Positions 18,297 to 27,200 of a stretch of 64,000 nt of DNA are shown here, in pieces; position 1 is the stretch's first letter; each line of letters opens with the position of its first letter. The position numbers and the translations under genes are program-made. The notes below the pieces were generated by a model that made no database searches, was not told where the DNA came from, and saw nothing but the letters and a program-made list of their open reading frames with translations. Source of the stretch: Nitrospira moscoviensis (lineage in GTDB: Bacteria > Nitrospirota > Nitrospiria > Nitrospirales > Nitrospiraceae); the NCBI RefSeq assembly GCF_001273775.1, contig NZ_CP011801.1:2706001-2770000 (forward strand). Direction: 5' to 3'.

Positions 18297-18424
18297 GCTG
18301 GTCTGTCTGGTCTATTTGGTCTGTCTGGTCTATTTGGTCTGTCTGGTCTATTTGGTCGTCTTGTCTTCGGACCAGATAGACAAGACAGACTGCGCACCAG
18401 ACAGACCCTTGTCTTAGACAGACT
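18297..18424. repeat. 9 bp-unit repeat element, copy G (palindromic)
   Basis: Left arm alternates TCTGGTCTA and TTTGGTCTG regularly for about 60 bp, the turn is at GTCTTCGGACCAGA, and the right arm includes GCACCAGACAGACCC with a trailing TTAGACAGACT. Confidence 0.9.
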
Positions 18425-18485
18425 CCTACTATTGCTCGTCGCTCGGTCAGCGGGCGACTGGCAAGAGCCCGAGTTTGATGGGCCC

Positions 18486-18524
18486 GGTCTGGCTGGTTTG
18501 TTTGGTTGGTCTGGTTGATTTGGT
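18486..18524. repeat. 9 bp-unit repeat element, copy H (short, degenerate)
   Basis: GGTCTGGCTGGTTTGTTTGG onward, about four drifted units and no inverted arm. It lies directly upstream of the DUF6883 gene. Confidence 0.6.
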
Positions 18525-18572
18525 AGGGAGATGGCTTTCCAAATAGTCGAAGCCAATGTATCCTTGCGCCGC

Positions 18573-18884
18573 ATGAAGCTCCCAAATGGCGAGCAGGCTT
18601 TTGTGGATGTGCGAAAGCTTCGCAACTACTGCTTCAACACCGAACATCCACGCGGTCAACACAAAGCCCGTGTTTTTAAGAGTGCACTGGGGTGGACGGC
18701 AGAACAGGCAGAAGACGTGCGGCGCCGACTTCTAGCCGCCGTGCTGCAAGAAGGGGCCGGTTTCCTCGGCGCAGATGACTATGGACAGCGCTATGCGGTA
18801 GACTTCCCGGTACAAGGCCTCGATGCCATCGTGACCGTACGAAGTCTCTGGATCATTCGCGCGGTGAAAATTTTCCACGATTGA
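18573..18884 (+). CDS. DUF6883 domain protein
   Basis: 103 residues from Met 18573 (MKLPNGEQAFVDVRKLRNYC), the usual start of this family. HPRGQHKARVF, YGQRYAVDFP and TVRSLWIIR are the conserved DUF6883 blocks. An in-frame ATG at 18531 adds 14 residues and is preceded by GGGAG with almost no spacing, so it may be used. DUF6883 proteins are often encoded beside a DUF4926 protein, as here. Such pairs occur near toxin and mobile-element genes, but no activity is established. It is the first plus-strand gene after a long minus-strand run. Confidence 0.75.
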   Translation: MKLPNGEQAFVDVRKLRNYCFNTEHPRGQHKARVFKSALGWTAEQAEDVRRRLLAAVLQEGAGFLGADDYGQRYAVDFPVQGLDAIVTVRSLWIIRAVKIFHD

Positions 18885-18920
18885 CGTCTTGCTTCATCCT
18901 TTAACTCGGAAGTATCGATT

Positions 18921-19130
18921 ATGAATGAAGACATTCATCTCCTCGACGTAGTCGCGTTAACGGAGAATATTCCCGATCGGGGCTTATTGCGCGGGCAAGT
19001 GGGAACGGTCGTAGAATCACTCGGCCCCGACGTGTTTGAAGTGGAGTTTGTGGATAATGACGGTCGAACGTACGCGACGGTCCCCTTGAAGAAGCATCAG
19101 CTGCTCGTCTTGCATTACCAGCCGGCGTAA
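18921..19130 (+). CDS. DUF4926 domain protein
   Basis: 69 residues. LLDVVALTENIPDRGLLRGQ and VGTVVESLGPDVFEVEFVD match the DUF4926 family, small SH3-like beta-barrel proteins of unknown function. It begins 36 bp after the DUF6883 gene on the same strand, a pairing found repeatedly in bacteria. The ribosome site is weak (CGGAAG). The two are best treated as one unit; a toxin-antitoxin or immunity role is a hypothesis. Confidence 0.78.
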   Translation: MNEDIHLLDVVALTENIPDRGLLRGQVGTVVESLGPDVFEVEFVDNDGRTYATVPLKKHQLLVLHYQPA

Positions 19131-19356
19131 CGCCGAGTTAGGCTCGCTTTACCCCTTTCTCGCCAGTCTCACCCGTTTGCATGTCTCGCCGCTGCCTGAA
19201 TCCAATTCGATCCAGCCCGCATTGTTTTGGGTTCTTTCCGTGCTTATCCCGCCGGCCTGCCACTGCTGATTCCGAACACTGAACGATCTCACCATCCTCG
19301 CTCCGGCACAGGCGTTTTCATTCTTCGATCGTTCCTGGCCTGGCACGAAAAACCCT

Positions 19357-19372
19357 TGGCCCGTGCCTTGCT
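19357..19372 (+). promoter_or_regulatory. Putative sigma-54 promoter
   Basis: TGGCCCGTGCCTTGCT has the -24 GG and -12 GC with the exact 10 bp between them. It is 60 bp upstream of the ATG of the small membrane peptide at 19432. A matching site precedes the other small membrane protein at 34361. Confidence 0.6.
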
Positions 19373-19431
19373 AAATCTTCTGTGTGAGAGGAGAGCGTGA
19401 TCGAGAAACAGGGGCGGGAAAGGGAGCAGCC

Positions 19432-19518
19432 ATGGATTTCGGAGTCATCTTGATCGTGGCCAATACGCTGATGGCCGTCTTCCTCTACATCGTCGTCAAG
19501 CTGATCTGGCAGGAGTGA
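19432..19518 (+). CDS. 28-residue single-pass membrane peptide
   Basis: ATG is preceded by AAGGGAGCAGCC, a good ribosome site. The peptide begins MDFGVILIVANTLMAVFLY and continues hydrophobic until a short basic/acidic tail (KLIWQE), so it is one transmembrane helix and little else. It lies 60 bp downstream of a sigma-54-like promoter. No family is recognised. Size is like that of regulatory membrane peptides that bind larger membrane proteins, but no partner is visible. The combination of promoter, ribosome site and clean hydrophobic frame argues it is real. Confidence 0.6.
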   Translation: MDFGVILIVANTLMAVFLYIVVKLIWQE

Positions 19519-19544
19519 CGGAAGACATGACGACGAGAGCGGAA

Positions 19545-19642
19545 GAGAGCGGTTTGTCTGATGCCGGGGGTTGTCCGGCTATCGGTGCCCAGAGCCCTCA
19601 ACCAAACAAACTCGACAAACCACACAACCGACTAAACCGCTC
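19545..19642. repeat. 9 bp-unit repeat element, copy I (degenerate)
   Basis: Outer inverted arms AGAGCGGTTTGTCT and GACTAAACCGCTCT enclose drifted units (CCAAACAAACTCGACAAACC). It is the least well preserved copy, but its layout matches the others. The remaining ~180 bp before copy J hold no convincing gene. Confidence 0.5.
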
Positions 19643-19819
19643 TCGAAGAGACATGGCGCGGCGCGGAGCCGATCGAACAGCCGGCGGCGTCACGCAGCCG
19701 GGTCGTCACGACGTTCTGGAATTCTGCCCATCCAGACCAGAGCCGTCGCCTCCACGCCGGCGCCGCGGGAGCTGCCTCTCCACCCATCACTGGAGACGCA
19801 GCTCCCTCTTCTTAAAGAC

Positions 19820-19926
19820 TGTCTATTTGGTGCGAGGTCTCTCTGGTCTATCTAGTGCGTAGTCTTTCTGGTCTGTCTCGTCAGAAGACCAGATAGACCA
19901 GACAGACCGAATAGACAAGACAGACC
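19820..19926. repeat. 9 bp-unit repeat element, copy J (opposite polarity)
   Basis: The signature GGTCTATCTAGTGCG lies in the left arm, reverse-complemented relative to the terminal GCACCAGATAGACC of copies B, D, E and F; the right arm has AGACCAGATAGACCAGACAG. So this element is inverted compared with its neighbours. It ends 2 bp before the stop codon of the following lipoprotein gene. Confidence 0.85.
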
Positions 19927-19928
19927 GT

Positions 19929-20273
19929 TCAGTGGATCGTTTCGCACGCGGGCAGCAGGAAGGGCAGCAGGGCATCGTGGAGTTGATCGAGCATGGCGTG
20001 GTCGGGGCTTGGGTCGTGGTGTGCCCACTTCTCGGAGGTCGCAGAGGAACTTTGGACCCGGAGGGTGCCGTCGGTGTCGCGAGCCAAGGTCATACGCGGA
20101 GCGGAGAAGAAGAGGCCGTGAGGACGGACGATGACATGTCGGGCCGATTCGGCAACCTCAAGCCGCGGCTGCTGCGGCACCGTCCACCCGGCACAACCGA
20201 CCGCGACCAGGCCGAGGACCCCCAAGACGATACATATAATGGTACGCAGCATGGCGACCAGCAGACGGTTCAC
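19929..20273 (-). CDS. Small lipoprotein of unknown function
   Basis: 114 residues. A hydrophobic N-terminus (IICIVLGVLGLVAVGCAG) with lipobox VAVGC marks a lipoprotein. The mature part (about 87 residues) has no family I can name; it is predicted beta-rich (HVIVRPHGLFFSAPRMTLAR) followed by an acidic, His-containing C-terminus. It is bounded by repeat copies J and K. An alternative start at Met8 would still keep the signal. Frame length and a clean lipobox support it as a gene. Confidence 0.65.
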   Translation of the reverse strand: MNRLLVAMLRTIICIVLGVLGLVAVGCAGWTVPQQPRLEVAESARHVIVRPHGLFFSAPRMTLARDTDGTLRVQSSSATSEKWAHHDPSPDHAMLDQLHDALLPFLLPACETIH

Positions 20274-20300
20274 TGAGCTAAGTGACGGTTATGACGACGT

Positions 20301-20391
20301 TTATTTGGTTCATCTGGTTTTTCTTGTTTATTTGGTTTGTTTCGTTTGTTTGGTTTTTGAACCAGACAAACCCACCCAACCAGACAAACAC
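20301..20391. repeat. 9 bp-unit repeat element, copy K (T-rich variant)
   Basis: Units have drifted to TTTGGTTTG / TTTGGTTCA; the right arm is AACCAGACAAACCCACCC. The palindrome is preserved although the left arm is T-rich and the right arm A/C-rich, meaning both arms changed in a compensating way. Confidence 0.8.
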
Positions 20392-20654
20392 TCGTCTTAT
20401 CGGCATTCATAGACTAGGGCTGAACGGGCATAAGCGGAAGCGGGGCAACCACTAGGAATCAAGCGCTCATCACCTGGGGGCACAAGATCAAGTAGCAAAT
20501 ACATGTATCGCTCCGCTCCGAAATGAGCGGAATCCTGATCCGTATGCCTCCAAAGGGTTATTGCGGAAAATACTGGGAAAGAATAGCTAGGGGCCGGACA
20601 GCGGTGGGAGACGGATGGCCTACGCATAAAGGCTTGATGCGAGGGCGGAAAATA
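20392..20654. other. Intergenic stretch upstream of the protease gene
   Basis: No gene is supported. A 35-codon minus-strand tail (start 20507, stop 20397) ends against copy K, in the position where the other elements abut stop codons, but I recognise no homology. The stretch should contain the promoter of the plus-strand protease gene; no convincing -35/-10 pair stands out. Confidence 0.4.
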
Positions 20655-22373
20655 ATGAAATGTAAATTTCTGCATTCCTGGCCCAGTTTTTTTGGAGCAC
20701 AAGGGTGGTTACGCGCAGCATCTTTCTTACTCCTATATTCGGCGATACCTCTTGTGGGTGATGTTTTCGCAGAGACTGTCCGTGCCACCGCTGAAAATCA
20801 GTCCGTTGGTTCCATCGGCCTAGGTTTAGGAGAACACGCCAGAAAGGAAGCGTCTTCGCAATTTGGCCTGCCATCGAACATAATCACGAGACCAGACGGC
20901 ATACTCATAGAGATCTTTCTGCCGTGTGGTTCGGGTGAAGACGGCTTTGAAATGCTCCGTCGAGCCCCAGTCAGCGTTCCAATTCAGGCCGGAGATCCGG
21001 TGGTGATAGGTTGCCGAGGGATGACTTGCGGACAAGGAACCAATGGAGAGCCGGCAATTGATCTTCAGATGACGCTCCGAGGCGATGTGGTGAATGCAGC
21101 TGGCGTTCAATTCCAACGTATTTCACAGGACACATTCAAAAGGCTCAAATTCAGTCGTCAGGTGTCGAATAAGTCAGACAGAGCCTTTGCGTTTCAAGCT
21201 TCCAAGGGCGTGACCACCGTAAGAGGTGTCGCGCCGATCAAAGGGGACCGACCGCCGGCATTGAGCGTTCAATTTCAACTCAACAGAGCCGTATTGGAAA
21301 AGCTATACAAGCAGGCGCTGACTGATCATGGTCGTATACGAGAGGCGGTGGGTGAGCTCAGTATCGAACAGATCCTCAATGGAATTACCTTCTATAAAAG
21401 TATGCTGAAAATTCGAATCAACATCGTTTCCTGTAAGGCCCCAAATGTGAAGGAGTTTTTTGACGACAAGATACAACTCAAGAACATGACAAACGGCGCT
21501 GATGTCCTCGTCACCTGGCCTGGACGCGATACTCCGACGTCCTGTGCCGACTACAACGCCAAGAAGCATCGATCAAACGTCTCCACGCTCGAAGTCGGCA
21601 ACATGCTAAAAGACAACGGGTGTAACTCCGAAGTCGCGACCTTCGCGCGAGATCACCGTGTCGAGGTCGTCAGACCGTCGTCCTGGACAGATCGGAGTGG
21701 CGATCTCGTAACCGTAGACTTAAATGGCCTCTTGCCGATCCCAATCATTGCATGGGTACTCTACGATCCAAACGGGAACGCACGCGATGAAGTAGTTAAT
21801 GGAGTAATAGAAGCCAACACAGATTACGGCAATGCGTTCTGCGGAGTGCAGTTTGCAGATCCCATCGTAGAGATCAAAGTGCCACCTCCGGGCTCCACCG
21901 ATTTTCCCGACGTGAGGACCGCCGTCGAACAGGCTAAAGCGTGGGGGTTTCATGATAGTAAGAAAGTGAACCTCTACATCGTTAAAGAAGTCGGGACGGC
22001 TATCGCAGAGGCCTCATGGCCAAACAGTGGCGTTCCAAACGATAATTTCGGCAATGAAGTAGTAATTAATCTGAACATAATTCAGACAAAGACTATTGCT
22101 CATGAACTAGGCCATGTGCTTGCTCTTAACCATAGTCCGGATTCGTTTGACAATAATTTGATGCAGAGGCTCGCCTCAAATGTGGGACCTACCATAACTA
22201 AAGGCCAATGTTACAGAACGAACGTCGATGGCGGATCTTACGTCAATACCGACAACGTCAGAACAAATGCCACAGGGGCGGTGCCCGTCAAACTAAACTA
22301 TTGTCCAAGGGACAACGCCGTTCCAGGTTCCGGTGGCACTGACTGGTGCCCCATTTTAGACTTCAATCCATGA
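20655..22373 (+). CDS. Secreted metzincin-like zinc metalloprotease
   Basis: 572 residues from ATG 20655; an open frame 132 bp longer lacks a credible start. A signal peptide (RAASFLLLYSAIPLVGDVFA) is followed by a long region with no known domain. Near the C-terminus, IAHELGHVLALNHSP carries the zinc-binding pattern HExxHxxxxxH, with Ala where metzincins normally have Gly, and NNLMQR supplies a plausible Met-turn. Cys residues in the last 60 residues may form disulfides. The gene is visibly more AT-rich than its neighbours, suggesting transfer. Its stop overlaps the next start (ATGA), so the two are translationally coupled. Confidence 0.75.
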   Translation: MKCKFLHSWPSFFGAQGWLRAASFLLLYSAIPLVGDVFAETVRATAENQSVGSIGLGLGEHARKEASSQFGLPSNIITRPDGILIEIFLPCGSGEDGFEMLRRAPVSVPIQAGDPVVIGCRGMTCGQGTNGEPAIDLQMTLRGDVVNAAGVQFQRISQDTFKRLKFSRQVSNKSDRAFAFQASKGVTTVRGVAPIKGDRPPALSVQFQLNRAVLEKLYKQALTDHGRIREAVGELSIEQILNGITFYKSMLKIRINIVSCKAPNVKEFFDDKIQLKNMTNGADVLVTWPGRDTPTSCADYNAKKHRSNVSTLEVGNMLKDNGCNSEVATFARDHRVEVVRPSSWTDRSGDLVTVDLNGLLPIPIIAWVLYDPNGNARDEVVNGVIEANTDYGNAFCGVQFADPIVEIKVPPPGSTDFPDVRTAVEQAKAWGFHDSKKVNLYIVKEVGTAIAEASWPNSGVPNDNFGNEVVINLNIIQTKTIAHELGHVLALNHSPDSFDNNLMQRLASNVGPTITKGQCYRTNVDGGSYVNTDNVRTNATGAVPVKLNYCPRDNAVPGSGGTDWCPILDFNP

Positions 22374-22909
22374 ATAAGAAATCCGCCATACCGGTTGTAT
22401 TGCTCTGTGTATGCCTCGCCGAGGCTTCGCCGGCGCAAACATCGTCGCCTACGGTCAAGCCGGCCACGGCGGCGAAAGAAACGGCAGCCGTACGGAATGC
22501 AGTGCATGCTTGGCTCGAATGTATTGAGTGCCGAGACGAGGAACTCAAGTCGGTCGTGGCCCTCGGCGATGCTGCCGTGCCACATCTTGTGGCGGCGCTC
22601 CTCCTAGGGCCTTCACCGGCGAGCCGCGAGGTCATGCGTCAGAATTTGTTCGAGTCCTTCCAGTCGTTGCAACAATATGCGGCCAGCCATACCAGCTTTC
22701 AGTTCAAGAGCACTCAGATCGAATATATAAAACACTACATGGACAACTACATCGCCTTGTATAGAACCAGAGCGTCTGTTGCATTAGCGGAGATTGGGGG
22801 AGTGGAAGCCGAGGAAGCCTTACACGCTGTCGCGGGCTTTTTCCGACCCGATGTGGAACGGGAAATAAAACGGTCGGTGGACACCATTCAAAGAAAGGCT
22901 GTGCCTTAG
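22370..22909 (+). CDS. Secreted HEAT-like repeat protein
   Basis: 179 residues. A signal peptide (MNKKSAIPVVLLCVCLAEAS) precedes an alpha-helical protein with HEAT-type repeats: LGDAAVPHLVAALL at about residue 70 and ASVALAEIGGVEAEEALHAV near 145. HEAT repeats bind other proteins; here a partner for the protease is plausible because the ATG overlaps the protease stop codon. A CIEC pair may form a disulfide or bind metal. No specific family is recognised. Confidence 0.65.
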   Translation: MNKKSAIPVVLLCVCLAEASPAQTSSPTVKPATAAKETAAVRNAVHAWLECIECRDEELKSVVALGDAAVPHLVAALLLGPSPASREVMRQNLFESFQSLQQYAASHTSFQFKSTQIEYIKHYMDNYIALYRTRASVALAEIGGVEAEEALHAVAGFFRPDVEREIKRSVDTIQRKAVP

Positions 22910-22960
22910 ATTAACAATAGTCCGCAAGGATCTGCTGTTCACCTTAACGAGGAGCTGAGT

Positions 22961-24127
22961 ATGAGAAGTGGGCGTCTCGTACTGGGAGTAGTAGGACTGT
23001 TCTGGTTGTGCAGTGCGGCGTCATACGCGTACGCGGCAGCTGGAGATTTGACCATCGATTTCGGCGGTCTCTGTCCTCAATTCGTCCAACCGAACCAGGC
23101 TCTACCGTTTAATTTTGTCGATGATTTAGGGAGTGGCACGCCGAAAGAGATTGTGTGCCAAGCAGGAGGGACAACGTATTTCAAGCTCAAGAACTGGGAC
23201 GATACTAACGCAAAAGCGAAGATTCTGATCGATGTCGACAGCAGCAAAGATACCTTACGCATGGAAAATACCAGAGTCGAGATCGTCACTACGACCCCTT
23301 CAAGTATGCCGCAAGGCTACGTGATTCAGGTCTGGCGCGAGCACACATACGATCCCCACACAGACGATTCTACACCGCCGGCTTGGTACAAGACCGTGCT
23401 CTCGGGCACGATGTGGAAAGGACCGTCGAGTCCATCAGGTAACTGGGTGAAAATGGACCCGGGTTACGTTACGAACCCGATAGGTTCTGCTGAACGAACA
23501 CTTGGCACGGCCAAAACATGGAACTATCCCTGCGTACCGTCGTGTCCGGCAAGCAGCAACTTCAACTTATCGACATCGGGAAAGTGGTTGCGCCCCAGCG
23601 AAGGTGGAGCCAATGAATTGGGTATGGATGACAGAAATCTCCGAATGAAAATGAGTGTAAAAGGCAAAGCCGGCGACTGGCTGAAGGTGCATCCGTTGCA
23701 GATCAATAGTCAAGAAAACGCCTCCCAAGACGACGATGACAGCGACGAGTGTACCGACCAGACCTGTCGCTGCACGTCTTTTATCAAGGTCATTACCGTC
23801 ACGACATCCAAAGCCGGTCGCTGGATTACCGATATCACCACCACCGATAGTAAGTCGGCCAAGCTCGATGCGTTTGCGGAGGCAACTTGGCCGTCTCTTT
23901 CTCAGGATATTGCTCGGGGAGAAGGAGAACACCTCTCCTCGCTGGCTGCGCTTCTCGATATTCCGGTCGAGGGGCAGTCAGCGTTTTTTGCCTTTGCCCA
24001 AGATGAATACGCCAAGCAGGCTGAGAAAGGAAAAGTGAAACGGAAAGAGTTTGTCGCACAATTACAACAGGCCACGGCGAGGTATGGTAAGGATGGCGAG
24101 TGGATTGAGATGGCTCAGGCCAAATGA
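22961..24127 (+). CDS. Secreted protein with DUF3015-like C-terminus
   Basis: 388 residues, ribosome site GAGGAG before ATG 22961. A signal peptide ends near SYAYAAA. The N-terminal ~250 residues are beta-rich with Cys pairs (YPCVPSCPASS, ECTDQTCRCTS) and no family I know. The C-terminal ~80 residues (DIARGEGEHLSSLAALLDIP, FFAFAQDEYAKQ) resemble the conserved part of DUF3015 periplasmic proteins. Function is unknown. It follows the protease and HEAT genes at short spacing and precedes a terminator-like hairpin, so the three probably form one transcript. Confidence 0.65.
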   Translation: MRSGRLVLGVVGLFWLCSAASYAYAAAGDLTIDFGGLCPQFVQPNQALPFNFVDDLGSGTPKEIVCQAGGTTYFKLKNWDDTNAKAKILIDVDSSKDTLRMENTRVEIVTTTPSSMPQGYVIQVWREHTYDPHTDDSTPPAWYKTVLSGTMWKGPSSPSGNWVKMDPGYVTNPIGSAERTLGTAKTWNYPCVPSCPASSNFNLSTSGKWLRPSEGGANELGMDDRNLRMKMSVKGKAGDWLKVHPLQINSQENASQDDDDSDECTDQTCRCTSFIKVITVTTSKAGRWITDITTTDSKSAKLDAFAEATWPSLSQDIARGEGEHLSSLAALLDIPVEGQSAFFAFAQDEYAKQAEKGKVKRKEFVAQLQQATARYGKDGEWIEMAQAK

Positions 24128-24135
24128 ATGTAGCG

Positions 24136-24161
24136 GCCGGCGAACTGAAGAGTTCGCCGGC
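24136..24161 (+). terminator. Hairpin after the DUF3015-like gene
   Basis: GCCGGCGAACT, loop GAAG, AGTTCGCCGGC: a perfect 11 bp stem, followed by a weak T-rich tail (TTAGTTAGT). It separates the protease trio from the TpsA gene. Confidence 0.6.
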
Positions 24162-24209
24162 TTAGTTAGTAGCACGTCTCTCTAAGCCAGCAGAGAGCGG
24201 AGGATTGCC

Positions 24210-27200
24210 ATGCGAAGCTCTATTGACAGGGTCAGGCAGCCGAGCATGTCGATCCTCCGAACCGGTCCGACTCTAGCCGTCTTGTTGTTTGTTTTCGCCG
24301 GCCAACTTAATCCGAGCCATGCGCAAATTGTACGGGACGGAACAATAGGCCCGCCGGGTGGGCCGTTGACCGGCCCAAACTACCGCATCGATTCGACATT
24401 GGGCACTCTCAAGGGCAGCAATCTGTTTCATAGCTTCAGCGAGTTCAACGTTCGTACCTTGCCTAGCGGCGTGATCGAAAGCGCGACTTTCACCAACTCC
24501 CTACCCATTACCATCACAAACGTACTTAGTCGCGTCACAGGTGGAGTCCCGTCAGAGATAAATGGCCTGCTTGCGTCTGAGATTCCCGGAGCGAACCTCT
24601 TTTTTATGAATCCATCGGGCATCGTATTTGGGTGGAACGCCAGCTTGAATGTTGCAGGCTCCGTACATTTCACAACGGCTGATTACATTCGGCTTTTCGA
24701 CGGCACAAACAACGCAATGTTTTACGCGAATGCCGCCAATGATGCGATCACGACACCGACTCGCACGAGCATTCTTTCTTCCGCGCCATTGGTGGATTTC
24801 GGTTTTGTGACTCCGGCGGCGGTAGGATTTCTCACTCCCAGTCCCGCTTCTATTACGGTCCAGGGCAGCGTCTTGTCGGTTCCCAACGGCCAATCGCTCA
24901 CGATGATCGGCGGCAATATTGATATCAGATCGGCGCTTCTAGAGGACGGGTCGATCCAGACTGCCAGCATGTCGGCGCCTGGAGGGCAGGTGAAGTTAGG
25001 CAGCATCGCCACGCCAGGTGAAATGGTGCCGTCATCTTTGCAGCCGGCAAACAATATCGACGGAGCGTTCCCAACACTTGGCAATATCACTATAGCCGAA
25101 GGTTCCTTCATCGACGTCAGTGATACACAGGGGGGCACCATCTCGATTCGCGGGGGCCAATTTGTCTTAGACGGTTCCTTCCTCGTGGCTTCGACGGCTG
25201 GTGATGATCCTGGAGCTTCGACTGCTGTGAAGATCCATACCGACGGCGATGTGACGCTCAGCAATAGCAGTTTTATTCTTTCTGAAGCTCAAGGCGCGGG
25301 ACAGCCCGGCGACATCGAAATCATGGCTAAGAATGTCTGGCTGACTGAAGGGTCTATCGTGGAAGCGCGCAGTCTCGGGAGCGCCTCGGCAGGGAACATT
25401 TCAGTAAATGCGGAGGACGGATCTGTCTCATTGTCCGGAACGAACAGCTTCTTCGGAACTGGTGCCGCCATCAGGATTGACGCGGGACCTTGCACCGACT
25501 GTGGAGGAAGTTCCGGCAATCTATCCGTGAAGGCGAAGAACGTAAGTCTCGACGACTTGGCCCATCTCGAAACCCTGACATTTGGAAAGAAGAAAGCCGG
25601 ATCGATATGGCTGGATGTCGACAATCTCACCGTGCGAGGGGGCAGCGCCGTCCAGACCATCGGAAGCGATGCGTCATCCGGTGAGATCAGCATTATCGCG
25701 CGCGGGCTCGTCTCGCTTTCCGGCCAATTCGACAGCGACAATCGCAGCCAAATTTCCAACGAAAACAACAATCCGGGAGGCACTGGATCGATCTTTGTCC
25801 AGGCCAAACAATTGGAAATGGGTCTGAACGCAAGGATGTTGAACAAATCAACCGCTGAGCCGGTGACTTCCGACACATCGAAGATCGACATTAAAACTGT
25901 TGAAGACATTCGATTGTCGAGTGGGAGCGAGATCATCGTGCAAAGCGAGCTTTCAGTTTCAAGTATCGGTGGCATCACAATGTCCGGTCGGGACATCTCC
26001 CTCACTGGAAACTCTGTTGTCCAAACTGCAACTTCAGGGTCGGGCGATGCAGGATCTCTTGACATTACTGCAAGTAACGTAACCTTATCGGGCATGAGCC
26101 AATTTAGGAGTGGCACTTCATTTGGCAGCGGAAAAGGCGGAAATCTTGGCATCAAGGCTAACACTGTAAGCGTTACTGAGGGCTCAACTATCACTGCCAG
26201 TTCACTAGGCCCGGGCAAGGCCGGCAACGTGACCATAGAAGGCACCGCGAGCCCGGCAGAGTCCGTCATGATTTCCGGGGGTGAGAGCGGCATCTTCACC
26301 ACCACTTCCGGCACCGGCGTGGGCGGCGACATTCTTCTCATCGCAGACTCTGTTCGAGTAAAGGACGGAGGAACACTGTCCGCGAAAACCGCTGGGACAG
26401 CCACTGCCGCTACCGGCGGCACGATTACCGTTCAGGGTGAAGACATTCGTATTGAAAGCGGTGCGACGATCACGGCTGCCTCGACCGGACCGGGCAAGGC
26501 CGGGAATATCTTGATCGAAGGCACGGCCAGCCCGGCGCAACTTCTTAAGATTCAAGATCCCAGCAGCGGGCTCTTCACCGAAACTTCCGGCACGGGTGCA
26601 GGTGGGAATATCACCACCTGGTCGAATCAGCTCCAAGTCACGAACGGCGCCACGATTTCCTCCAAGACCACCGGGCAGATGCCGAACGCCGGCGACGCCG
26701 GTGACATTCTGATCAAGGCCGACGGCATCACGATCAGCGGTGGAGCAACCATTACCGCTGCGTCCACCGGGACGGGCAAAGCCGGGACGCTGACCATTCA
26801 AGGCACGCAGAGCCCGGCTCAGTCGCTGCTCGTCACAGGATCTGGCAGTGGGCTGTTCTCCAACACCTCGGGCACCGGCACTGGCGGCAACATTCTCGTC
26901 GTAGCCGATGACGTGGAACTGACCAACGGCGGAACACTCTCGGCCAAGACGACCGGGACGGCCTCGACCGCGACGGGCGGCACAATTACCGTTCAGGGAG
27001 ACGATATCCGCATCGAAAGCGGTGCGACGATCACGGCTGCCTCCACCGGACCGGGCAAGGCCGGGAATATCCTGATCGAAGGCACGGCCAGCCCGGCGCA
27101 ATCCATCCTGATCACCGGTCCTGGTAGCAGCGTTCTCACGGAAACATCGGGAACGGGGACCGGTGGTGACATTACGACATGGTCGGAACAGCTCCAGCTT

